From: Candidatus Cloacimonadota bacterium
GTDB taxonomy: Bacteria > Cloacimonadota > Cloacimonadia > Cloacimonadales > Cloacimonadaceae
NCBI GenBank assembly: GCA_028703735.1
Contig: JAQVMI010000166.1
Location: forward strand, 1 to 5,090
Reading direction: 5' to 3'
Length of the DNA stretch: 5,090 nucleotides
Shown: one piece after another, positions 1 through 5,090 of the stretch
Layout: the number at the start of each line of letters is the position of its first letter
Numbering within the stretch: position 1 is the stretch's first letter
Notes under the pieces: generated by a model
Database searches by the model: none
What the model saw: the letters and a program-made list of their open reading frames with translations, nothing else
What the model was told of the DNA's origin: nothing
Program-made: the position numbers and the translations under genes

Positions 1-633
1 ATCATCTGCATTAACGGTATTTTTGGGAATTCTGGTAATCTCCGCATTTTGCACCGGGAAACCAGCCTTTTCCATATTGACGATCACAGTATGAAATTCT
101 GTGGGTGAGGTGTATATCTCGAAGAATTCCTCTCCCTTCTCTACGTCTTCTGCTCCGGCTTCCAAGGCTTGCATCATGAATTCATCTTCATCCAAACCCA
201 CAGAAGGAACATTGAAATAGCCTTTTTGTTCAAAATTCCAGGATACAGCACCGCTTTCTGCCATGTTTCCACCAAATTTAGAAAAAGCATGCCTGATTTC
301 TGCTACACTGCGGTTTCGGTTATCTGTCATCACAACCAAAACTATACCCACGCCATTATGTCCATAGCCTTCGTAGGTTATCTCTTCGTATGCAGCACCT
401 TCAATTTCACCGGTTCCGCGCTTTATGGCACGTTCAATGTTTTCCTTGGGCATATTGGCTTCTTTGGCAGTGTTTATCGCTGTACGCAAACGAGGATTCA
501 TTTCCGAATCGCCACCGCCGGATTTAGCCGCCAGAATAATTTCTTTTACGATGCGGGTGAATATTTTTCCCCGCTTGGCGTCAGTTGCGCCTTTTTTGTG
601 TTTTATCGAGCTCCACTTATTGTGTCCTGACAT
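1..633 (-). CDS. yebC: YebC/PmpR (TACO1) family protein, 3' end outside the window
   Basis: The reading frame runs from an ATG at 633 to the window edge with no stop: 211 codons of a family usually about 240-250 residues long, so some 30-40 C-terminal residues are missing because of the cut, not decay. The N-terminus MSGHNKWSSIKHKKGATDAK is the family signature. It is followed by KIFTRIVKEI (23-32), NMPKENIERAIKRGTGE (60-76), YEGYGHNGVGI (87-97), TDNRNRS (103-109), and FGGNMAESGAVSWNF (120-134). The start is fixed by this conserved N-terminus and by an AAGAGG Shine-Dalgarno 5 nt upstream. Family members have been described as transcriptional regulators (PmpR-like), while mitochondrial TACO1 and recent bacterial work point to a ribosome-associated translation role, including at proline-rich stretches. 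The sequence alone cannot decide between these. The upstream neighbour is an EF-G-like GTPase, which fits translation. A terminator and its own promoter lie upstream, so it is probably a separate transcription unit. In many bacteria yebC precedes ruvC/ruvA/ruvB, but what follows here is not visible. Confidence 0.96.
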   Translation of the reverse strand, partial: MSGHNKWSSIKHKKGATDAKRGKIFTRIVKEIILAAKSGGGDSEMNPRLRTAINTAKEANMPKENIERAIKRGTGEIEGAAYEEITYEGYGHNGVGIVLVVMTDNRNRSVAEIRHAFSKFGGNMAESGAVSWNFEQKGYFNVPSVGLDEDEFMMQALEAGAEDVEKGEEFFEIYTSPTEFHTVIVNMEKAGFPVQNAEITRIPKNTVNADD

Positions 634-638
634 GCAAA

Positions 639-644
639 CCTCTT
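639..644 (-). promoter_or_regulatory. Ribosome binding site of yebC
   Basis: Read on the minus strand this is AAGAGG, within the purine run AAGAGAAAGAGG, ending 5 nt before the ATG at 633. It supports the chosen yebC start. Confidence 0.75.
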
Positions 645-672
645 TCTCTTAATTAATATATCGCTTAAGTTC

Positions 673-702
673 ATAAAAGCTGCAAAGCAGCTATACTGTC
701 AA
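673..702 (-). promoter_or_regulatory. Probable sigma-70-type promoter of yebC
   Basis: On the minus strand a perfect -35 box TTGACA (702-697) is followed after 18 nt by TTTTAT (678-673), which matches 4 of 6 positions of TATAAT. It sits 40-70 nt upstream of the yebC ATG and directly follows the U-tract of the preceding terminator, as expected for a new transcription unit. A second AT-rich candidate -10, TATATT (659-654), lies closer to the gene but has no matching -35 at normal spacing. Assignment is by inspection only. Confidence 0.5.
678..692. repeat. Perfect 6-bp inverted repeat with 3-nt centre in the yebC promoter spacer
   Basis: AGCTGC, AAA, GCAGCT: a perfect short palindrome (AGCTGCAAAGCAGCT). 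It lies between the proposed -35 and -10 boxes of yebC and just touches the -10. There is no U-run next to it on either strand at the position expected of a terminator. It could be an operator for a dimeric regulator, or chance. Confidence 0.5.
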
Positions 703-738
703 GAAAAAAGGGAAGGCGATCAAAATCGACCGCCTTCC
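701..738 (-). terminator. Rho-independent terminator after the EF-G-like gene
   Basis: On the minus strand GGAAGGCG (738-731) pairs with CGCCTTCC (718-711), an 8-bp GC-rich perfect stem. The loop is 12 nt and may itself fold further (CGAT/ATCG). The stem is followed by CTTTTTTCTT (710-701). It begins 35 nt after the stop codon of the EF-G-like gene and ends that transcript before yebC. On the plus strand there is no comparable T-run after the stem, so it is one-directional. Confidence 0.92.
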
Positions 739-773
739 GTGAATTTATCTTTGCATTTTAAACTTTGTTTTGT

Positions 774-2828
774 TTACGCTTCGGAATCCTGCCAGGCGGC
801 TACAACTTTAGCGGTGATGTCGTCCGGCACTTTTTCGTAATGAGAGAATTTTTGGGTGAAGCGTCCCCTTCCCTGAGTAAAAGACTTTAGGGCAGGATAA
901 TAGGCAAACATTTCGGCTACTGGCATTTGAGCGTTTAGATATTGTTTTTTCCCACGCTGTTCCATACCCATAATGCGACCTCTGCGAGTGGATATATCAC
1001 CCATCACATCTCCCATATATTCGCTGGGAACTATGATCACTATCTCGTGAATGGGCTCCAGAAGAATCGGTTTACATTTCTTGAAGCCTTCTTTCAGTGC
1101 CATGGATGAGGCAATTTTGAAAGCCATTTCGCTACTATCCACATCGTGATAGCTGCCGTAATAAACTTCTACTGCTACGTCCACAACATGGTAACCGGCT
1201 ATTATACCCTTTTCCATGGTTTCCACCAAACCCTTTTCGATAGCTGGCACAAAGTTTGAGGGAATCACACCACCCACGATGGCATTGATGAATTGGAATC
1301 CTTCTCCGCGTTCAGTTGGCTTAATCCTGAAATAAACATCACCATACTGACCACGACCACCGGATTGCTTTTTATGTTTGTAATTAGATTCTGCGCTTGC
1401 CATAATGGTTTCTTTGTAAGGAATCCGGGGTTCTTTCAGCAGCGATTCCACTTTATAGCGGTTTTTAAGCTTTTTCAGCACTAATTGTAGCTGTTGATCT
1501 CCCATTCCGGATAGAACGTTCTCGTGGGTTTCCACATTCAGTTCATAGCGAATAGTGGGGTCTTCTGCAATCGCACGCTGTAAGGCTGTGCCAATTTTAT
1601 CTTCGTCGGATTGATTTACAGCTTTTAAAGCCTGCCATGTGGTAGCGGTAGGTAATTCCACCGGTACTACAGCTTTATTAGAGCCTGGGGACACTATGGT
1701 ATTCATCACTTTGGCATTTTTCAGCTTTACCAAAGCTCCAATATCTCCAGCTTTAATTTCACTGCAGTCATTACGGGTTTTACCCAGCATGAAATACATG
1801 TTACCGGCTTTATCTTTGGCATCTTTTTCGGGAATATAAATTTCAGTTCCGGTTTTCAGGGTTCCGGAATAGAGACGCACATAGGCAAAATCACCCATGT
1901 TTGGATCTGCATAAAGCTTAAAGGTATAGCCGAGTAGTTCGCCATTGGGGCTTGCCACAAATTTGGCAGGACTATCGTTATCCAAAATATCCATTTCGGC
2001 TGCATCTTCAGGAGATGGCAGATAAGCGATTACTGCATCCAAAAATGCCAATACTCCAACACCTGTTGCAGCGGAACACACAAATGCAGGGGATATTTCA
2101 CCAGTCGCAATTGCCTTTTTTAAGCCTTTTATCAGCTTTTCATCGCTAAGTTCCATGCTCTCCAAAAATTCGTTCAGCAGCTCTTCATCGGTTTCTGCCA
2201 CTGCTTCCATCAGGTGCAAACGTGCATCTTCCACCGCATCTGCAAGATTGGCAGGAACATCGCTTTCCACACCATTCTTGATTGCTTTTTGGCGGATCAC
2301 ATCTACTACACCTTCAAAAGAGCCTTCCTTACCGATGGGAATGTGCACTTTGATGGGCTTGATATCAGTGTTTTCAGCTATGGCTTCCAATGTTTTATCG
2401 TAATCTGCATGTTCATTATCCATGCGATTTACCAGAATTATTTTTCCGGTTTTGCGATTCTCAAGCTGCTCTATAGCAAGCTCTAAACCTACTTCGTAAC
2501 CACCGGTGGCATTTGCTACAATAAGGGCATTTTCCACAGCAGGCAAGGCAACAATGGCATCGCCAACAAAATCCGGGTAACCGGGAGCATCAAGGATGTT
2601 TAGTTTATGATCTTTGTAATTCACAAATCCAATCGAAAGCCCCAGGGACATCTTTTTAGCTGCCTCTTCAGGATCGAAATCCATCACCGTATTACCCTCA
2701 TCCACTCTACCTAAGCGTGAGGTGGTATGAGTCAGATGAAAAATCTGCTCTGCCAAAGTGGTTTTTCCGGCTCCGCTGGAACCCATGAACAAAAGATTGC
2801 GTATCTTCTTCATGTCGTATTCTTTCAT
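774..2828 (-). CDS. EF-G-2 type elongation factor G-like GTPase
   Basis: A 684-residue translational GTPase with the full EF-G domain order. The GTPase domain has P-loop GSSGAGKT (16-23), the N-terminal GRVDEGNTVMDFDPEE stretch (40-55) typical of the EF-G-2 group, a degenerate G2/switch I (KKMSLGLSIG, 59-67 region), G3 DAPGYPDF (80-87), G4 NRMD (134-137) and G5 SA (252-253). Domain II starts around 285. Domains III-V include GGRGQYGDV (490-498), GGVIPSNFVPAIEKG (519-533), YGSYHDVDSSEMAFKIA (557-573) and RRGRIMGMEQRG (615-626). It resembles Thermus EF-G-2 more than canonical FusA, which has AHIDAGKTT and DTPGHVDF. The usual switch-II histidine is Tyr84 here. EF-G-2 proteins bind the ribosome and GTP, but their cellular role is poorly defined; the main fusA is expected elsewhere. 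The ATG at 2828 has GAGGA 5 nt upstream. An in-frame ATG five codons later (2813) has a poorer site. The gene lies 98 bp after pyrD and ends at a strong terminator. Confidence 0.93.
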   Translation of the reverse strand: MKEYDMKKIRNLLFMGSSGAGKTTLAEQIFHLTHTTSRLGRVDEGNTVMDFDPEEAAKKMSLGLSIGFVNYKDHKLNILDAPGYPDFVGDAIVALPAVENALIVANATGGYEVGLELAIEQLENRKTGKIILVNRMDNEHADYDKTLEAIAENTDIKPIKVHIPIGKEGSFEGVVDVIRQKAIKNGVESDVPANLADAVEDARLHLMEAVAETDEELLNEFLESMELSDEKLIKGLKKAIATGEISPAFVCSAATGVGVLAFLDAVIAYLPSPEDAAEMDILDNDSPAKFVASPNGELLGYTFKLYADPNMGDFAYVRLYSGTLKTGTEIYIPEKDAKDKAGNMYFMLGKTRNDCSEIKAGDIGALVKLKNAKVMNTIVSPGSNKAVVPVELPTATTWQALKAVNQSDEDKIGTALQRAIAEDPTIRYELNVETHENVLSGMGDQQLQLVLKKLKNRYKVESLLKEPRIPYKETIMASAESNYKHKKQSGGRGQYGDVYFRIKPTERGEGFQFINAIVGGVIPSNFVPAIEKGLVETMEKGIIAGYHVVDVAVEVYYGSYHDVDSSEMAFKIASSMALKEGFKKCKPILLEPIHEIVIIVPSEYMGDVMGDISTRRGRIMGMEQRGKKQYLNAQMPVAEMFAYYPALKSFTQGRGRFTQKFSHYEKVPDDITAKVVAAWQDSEA

Positions 2829-2833
2829 GTTAA

Positions 2834-2838
2834 TCCTC
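2834..2838 (-). promoter_or_regulatory. Ribosome binding site of the EF-G-like gene
   Basis: GAGGA on the minus strand, 5 nt before the ATG at 2828. It favours this start over the in-frame ATG at 2813, which is preceded only by codons of the same reading frame (AAAGAATACGAC). Confidence 0.7.
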
Positions 2839-2866
2839 GTCTATTTGTCTCGTATTTTTTTCTAAA

Positions 2867-2895
2867 ATTCTAAGGTGATGGACAATGTTTTTTTA
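2867..2895 (-). promoter_or_regulatory. Weak candidate promoter for the EF-G-like gene
   Basis: TAGAAT (2872-2867, minus strand) matches 5 of 6 positions of TATAAT and lies about 40 nt before the start codon. The hexamer 17 nt further upstream is only TAAAAA (2895-2890), a poor -35. A better -35-like TTGACG (2912-2907) is too far from it (34 nt) and has only AACATT at 17 nt. The 98-bp gap may carry a promoter, but the gene could also depend on read-through from pyrD. Confidence 0.2.
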
Positions 2896-2926
2896 GCTTG
2901 CGATTACGTCAATGCTTTTATCTGAT

Positions 2927-3832
2927 TTACACTTCGCACTTACCTATAATGTCCTGTAAACCCAGCTTCTTCTCTGCCAAAAAGTCCTGTAATCCAGCAA
3001 AAACCTTTGGTGCTGCCAGGGGATCTATAAAATTTGCAGTCCCCAAGGCGATTGCTGAAGCTCCTGCCCACAAGAACTCCAGGGCATCCTGCCAGGTATA
3101 GATTCCACCCATGGCAATTATGGGGAGCTTCACTGCTTTGGCAACCTTGTAGGTAAGAGCCAATGCCACAGGTTTAATCCCAATTCCGCTATAGCCACCA
3201 ACCCCCATTTTTATTTGAGAGCGTCCGGTTTTATAATCTATCGCCATGCCCCACAGGGTATTTATCAAGGCAATACTGCTTGCACCACCGGCTTCGGCAG
3301 CTTTAGCAATGGCAGCAATATCGGTTACATTTGGGCTTAGCTTTACGATCAACTCTTTTTGGGTAAAGGGAGCCAAGGTTTTGCACAATTCAAAAACCAC
3401 CTCAGGATGAACTCCAAAGGCTATGCCTTCTTTTTCCACATTGGGACAGGACACATTTAGCTCATACCCTGAAATGCCGGATTCCATCTCTAATCGGCAA
3501 ATGATTTCAGCAAATTCTGTGATGCTGCTTCCAGAGATACTTACGACAAGAGGGATGTTTAGTGCGGCATTTAAGCGGGGCAGGATATCGCTGATAAATT
3601 TATCCAAGCCGGGATTTTGCAAGCCGATGGAATTAATTAAGCCGGCTTCGCTTTCGTAAAGCCGTGGAGGTGGATTTCCAATGCGGGAATGACGGGTGAT
3701 GGTTTTGCAGATAAATGCACCCAAAAAGTCCTGACCAAAGAAATCCAGGTTTTCCAGATCGAATGTTCCTGAGGCAACAGTTACCGGGCTATTCAGCTTC
3801 AGCTTACCCAGGGATGTGTTTAGCTGTTTCAT
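2927..3832 (-). CDS. pyrD: Dihydroorotate dehydrogenase, class 1B catalytic subunit
   Basis: A cytosolic flavoprotein that oxidises dihydroorotate to orotate, the fourth step of UMP synthesis, passing electrons through PyrK to NAD+. The 301-residue length is normal for the family. Visible motifs are ASGTF (20-24), the FMN/substrate stretch KTIT with GNPPPR (43-57), GLINSIGLQNPG (64-75), NVSCPNV (126-132), KLSPNVTDI (164-172), NTLWGMAID (191-199), GGYSGIGIKPVAL (212-224), and the phosphate-binding MGGI...GASAIALGTANF (241-268). The active-site base Cys129 in NVSCPNV places it in class 1; class 2 enzymes have Ser here. Class 1B is supported by the adjacent pyrK. The chosen ATG at 3832 has TGGAG 6 nt upstream and overlaps the pyrK stop as ATGA, implying translational coupling. 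An in-frame GTG at 3844 would add four residues but is less likely because it forms part of the SD. Nothing in the sequence looks damaged. Confidence 0.97.
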   Translation of the reverse strand: MKQLNTSLGKLKLNSPVTVASGTFDLENLDFFGQDFLGAFICKTITRHSRIGNPPPRLYESEAGLINSIGLQNPGLDKFISDILPRLNAALNIPLVVSISGSSITEFAEIICRLEMESGISGYELNVSCPNVEKEGIAFGVHPEVVFELCKTLAPFTQKELIVKLSPNVTDIAAIAKAAEAGGASSIALINTLWGMAIDYKTGRSQIKMGVGGYSGIGIKPVALALTYKVAKAVKLPIIAMGGIYTWQDALEFLWAGASAIALGTANFIDPLAAPKVFAGLQDFLAEKKLGLQDIIGKCEV

Positions 3833-4653
3833 AGCATACTCCACATCACATCTTCGGCATTAAACACAGGTCCTTCCTTGCACACCCGAAGGTAATCCCA
3901 CTGTGGAATAGATGTACCTGCCTCAATATCCTCTTTGGTATCAGTGCGGATGGGAACTGCACAGCCATGACAAACGCCAATTCCACAAGCCATGTAAGCT
4001 TCCAGCGAAGTATAATGGCGAATACCCAATTCCCGGGTTATTTTTGCAGCTTGTTTCAGCATGGGAATTGGTCCGCAGCTATAAACCAGATTGATCTTTT
4101 TCTCTAAGATCAGTGGAGCCAAACCTTCGGTAACCATGCCTTTTTTGCCGAAAGAGCCGTCCATTGTCCATACTTCATCACAGGGGAACACATCATCCTG
4201 ATTTGCTCCTCCATGCAGCCAAAATATCTTATTGTGATTGATAAGCTCTTTTTGCAGATACCACAAGGGTGGATAGCCAATTCCTCCGCTTAGCAGCAGA
4301 ACACGTTTATTGCTAACCGGATTGAAGCCGTTTCCCAAAGGACCAATCAGCTCCAGCTTATCACCTGCTTTCAGTTTTGCCAAAGCACTGGTGCCGGCAC
4401 CAACTTTCTTGATAAAAAAGCCAATCCTGCCATCGGCATTATCATAGATAGAGATTGGCTTATACAGCTTTGGCAGGCTGCGTGCATCGAAGGCATCCAA
4501 TAAACTGGCATGAGCACGAATTTCGAAAAACTGCCCGGGATGGCATTTGCGGCTGAGGTTATCGTCCCAAATCCACAAGATAAAGTATTCTCCGCAAAGT
4601 TCTTCGCGGGAATAAATTCTGCGATCCAGCCTTACCGGAATGTTCTGTTTCAT
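3829..4653 (-). CDS. pyrK: Dihydroorotate dehydrogenase electron-transfer subunit (FAD, 2Fe-2S)
   Basis: PyrK carries electrons from the FMN of PyrD through a [2Fe-2S] cluster and FAD to NAD+. In the 274 residues counted from ATG 4653, the FAD-binding beta-barrel is residues ~8-110, with KPISIYD (65-71), GFFIKKVGAGT (78-88) and GPLGNGF (104-110). The NAD-binding part has LLLSGGIGYPPLWYL (119-133) and CGPIPMLK (193-200). The C-terminal cluster ligands are Cys223, Cys228, Cys231 and Cys258. The pattern CX4CX2C is normal, but 26 residues separate the last two cysteines, longer than the roughly 11-16 I recall for characterised PyrK proteins. The flavin motif has Lys65 where RPIS is usual. Start choice: ATG 4653 has GAGGA 11 nt upstream. 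An in-frame TTG at 4671, overlapping the pyrC stop (TTGA) and preceded by AGGA at 9 nt, would give 280 residues and cannot be excluded. The 3' end overlaps pyrD by 4 nt. Confidence 0.95.
   Translation of the reverse strand: MKQNIPVRLDRRIYSREELCGEYFILWIWDDNLSRKCHPGQFFEIRAHASLLDAFDARSLPKLYKPISIYDNADGRIGFFIKKVGAGTSALAKLKAGDKLELIGPLGNGFNPVSNKRVLLLSGGIGYPPLWYLQKELINHNKIFWLHGGANQDDVFPCDEVWTMDGSFGKKGMVTEGLAPLILEKKINLVYSCGPIPMLKQAAKITRELGIRHYTSLEAYMACGIGVCHGCAVPIRTDTKEDIEAGTSIPQWDYLRVCKEGPVFNAEDVMWSML
3839..3843 (-). promoter_or_regulatory. Ribosome binding site of pyrD, inside the pyrK 3' end
   Basis: TGGAG on the minus strand, 6 nt before the ATG at 3832. It lies in the last codons of pyrK and decides the pyrD start in favour of ATG 3832 over the in-frame GTG at 3844, whose last base (the G at 3842) is part of the SD. 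Confidence 0.75.
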
Positions 4654-4664
4654 CTCTTCACTTA

Positions 4665-4669
4665 TCCTC
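4665..4669 (-). promoter_or_regulatory. Probable ribosome binding site of pyrK
   Basis: GAGGA on the minus strand, overlapping the pyrC stop codon TGA (4670-4668). The spacing to ATG 4653 is 11 nt, somewhat long. GAAGAG immediately before that ATG is too close to act as the SD. The competing TTG start at 4671 would use AGGA at 4684-4681. Confidence 0.45.
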
Positions 4670-5090
4670 AAAAGTTTTCATCCTGATACGAAATGCTGCC
4701 ATTGCAAATAGTTACAAGCACTTTGGCAGGAAAGCTTTCATTTAGCCAGGGTGTATTTTTGCCCTTGGAGAGAAGGCTACTTTCGGTAAACAAGCTTTCC
4801 TGATTCAAGTCTATTATGGTTAAGTCTGCTGCTTTACCTTCGCAAAGTGATCCGCCGGGTAAGTTCAAAACTTTAGCCGGAGCACTGGAGAGGGCATCAA
4901 CTAAGCGAGCCAGGGTTATTTGTTTGGTTAGTACCAAAGATTTATAGAGCACCGGGAAGGCAGTTTCCAAGCCAACTATCCCAAAGGGAGCATGGTCAAA
5001 TTCCTTTTCTTTCTCAAAATCTGCATGCGGAGCGTGATCTGTGGCTATGCAATCTATCAAACCATCTTTCAAAGCCTGAACGCAAGCCTG
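4668..5090 (-). CDS. pyrC: Dihydroorotase, C-terminal part (5' end outside the window)
   Basis: Dihydroorotase cyclises N-carbamoyl-L-aspartate to dihydroorotate, the third step of UMP synthesis, supplying the substrate of PyrD/PyrK. The frame is open from the window edge (first codons Gln-Ala-Cys-Val-Gln-Ala-Leu) to a TGA at 4670-4668: 140 residues, about the last third of a ~430-residue class I enzyme. The visible active-site motif is DCIATDHAPH, with the catalytic/metal-site Asp of TDHAPH at about residue 18 of the fragment. It is followed by the family stretches HAPFGIVGLETAFP and LNLPGGSLCEGKAADLTIIDL, and by the C-terminal SKGKNTPW. The TTG at 5072 is an internal leucine codon, not a start. 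Missing residues include the N-terminal HxH metal ligands, so intactness cannot be judged. The stop lies 14 nt before the preferred pyrK ATG, consistent with one pyr operon. Confidence 0.95.
   Translation of the reverse strand, partial: QACVQALKDGLIDCIATDHAPHADFEKEKEFDHAPFGIVGLETAFPVLYKSLVLTKQITLARLVDALSSAPAKVLNLPGGSLCEGKAADLTIIDLNQESLFTESSLLSKGKNTPWLNESFPAKVLVTICNGSISYQDENF

Noticed and set aside
1..633. yebC as a truncated pseudogene
   Set aside because: The frame is open up to the window edge with all conserved motifs; it is cut only by the window boundary.
169..652. Plus-strand open frames of 153 and 75 codons opposite yebC
   Set aside because: They are antisense to a strongly conserved YebC reading frame, resemble no family I know, and have no convincing ribosome binding site. 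They are composition shadows.
1293..2486. Several 60-90 codon plus-strand open frames inside the EF-G-like gene
   Set aside because: All lie antisense to an intact translational GTPase with conserved motifs throughout, so they are overlap artefacts.
774..2828. Ribosomal-protection (Tet(M)-like) or LepA identity for the GTPase
   Set aside because: The GRVDEGNT stretch, DAPGYPDF, GQYGDV and YHDVDSS in EF-G domain order match the EF-G-2 group. LepA lacks EF-G domain IV, and Tet(M)-like proteins keep DTPGH.
2901..2916. Imperfect palindrome GCGATTACGTCAATGC after pyrD as operator or terminator
   Set aside because: The symmetry is limited to ACGT and the outer GC pairs. It is too weak for a terminator stem, and no U-tract follows on the minus strand.
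2898..4094. Plus-strand open frames opposite pyrD and pyrK
   Set aside because: They are antisense to conserved pyrimidine genes, with no recognisable protein features.
5070..5072. TTG as the start of a short 134-residue protein
   Set aside because: The frame continues upstream to the window edge and matches class I dihydroorotase. This TTG is an internal leucine codon.

Overview
All five genes lie on the minus strand, so transcription runs from high to low coordinates. The DNA is moderately AT-rich (GC roughly in the low-to-mid 40s per cent by eye). Coding density is high, SD sequences are purine-rich (GAGGA, TGGAG, AAGAGG), and one intrinsic terminator is clear. This is bacterial chromosomal core sequence. 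The pair PyrK plus class 1B PyrD (the NAD-dependent dihydroorotate dehydrogenase) is common in anaerobic and fermentative lineages. Together with the protein style it brings to mind an uncultured anaerobe such as Cloacimonadota, but that placement is a low-confidence guess.

Layout in transcription order: (1) 5090-4668, the C-terminal third of dihydroorotase (pyrC), cut by the window edge; (2) 4653-3829, pyrK, the electron-transfer subunit of dihydroorotate dehydrogenase; (3) 3832-2927, pyrD, the class 1B catalytic subunit, which starts inside the pyrK stop codon (ATGA overlap); (4) a 98-bp gap without a convincing terminator; (5) 2828-774, an EF-G-2 type (FusA-like) translational GTPase; (6) a strong intrinsic terminator at 701-738; (7) a compact promoter region for yebC; (8) 633-1, a YebC/TACO1-family protein whose 3' end lies outside the window.

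The first three genes encode consecutive steps of de novo pyrimidine synthesis (carbamoyl aspartate to dihydroorotate to orotate) and are tightly packed as one operon. The next two are translation-associated: a paralogue-type EF-G, and YebC, whose relatives are linked to ribosome function. The EF-G-like gene may be read partly from the pyr operon and partly from its own promoter. yebC appears to be a separate unit with a consensus -35 box placed directly against the upstream terminator.

I see no mobile element, CRISPR array, tRNA or rRNA, and no clearly new multi-gene system. The points most worth a second look are the switch-II His-to-Tyr replacement in the EF-G-like protein, the long spacing before the last cluster cysteine of PyrK, the EF-G-2/yebC neighbourhood, and the palindrome between the promoter boxes of yebC.
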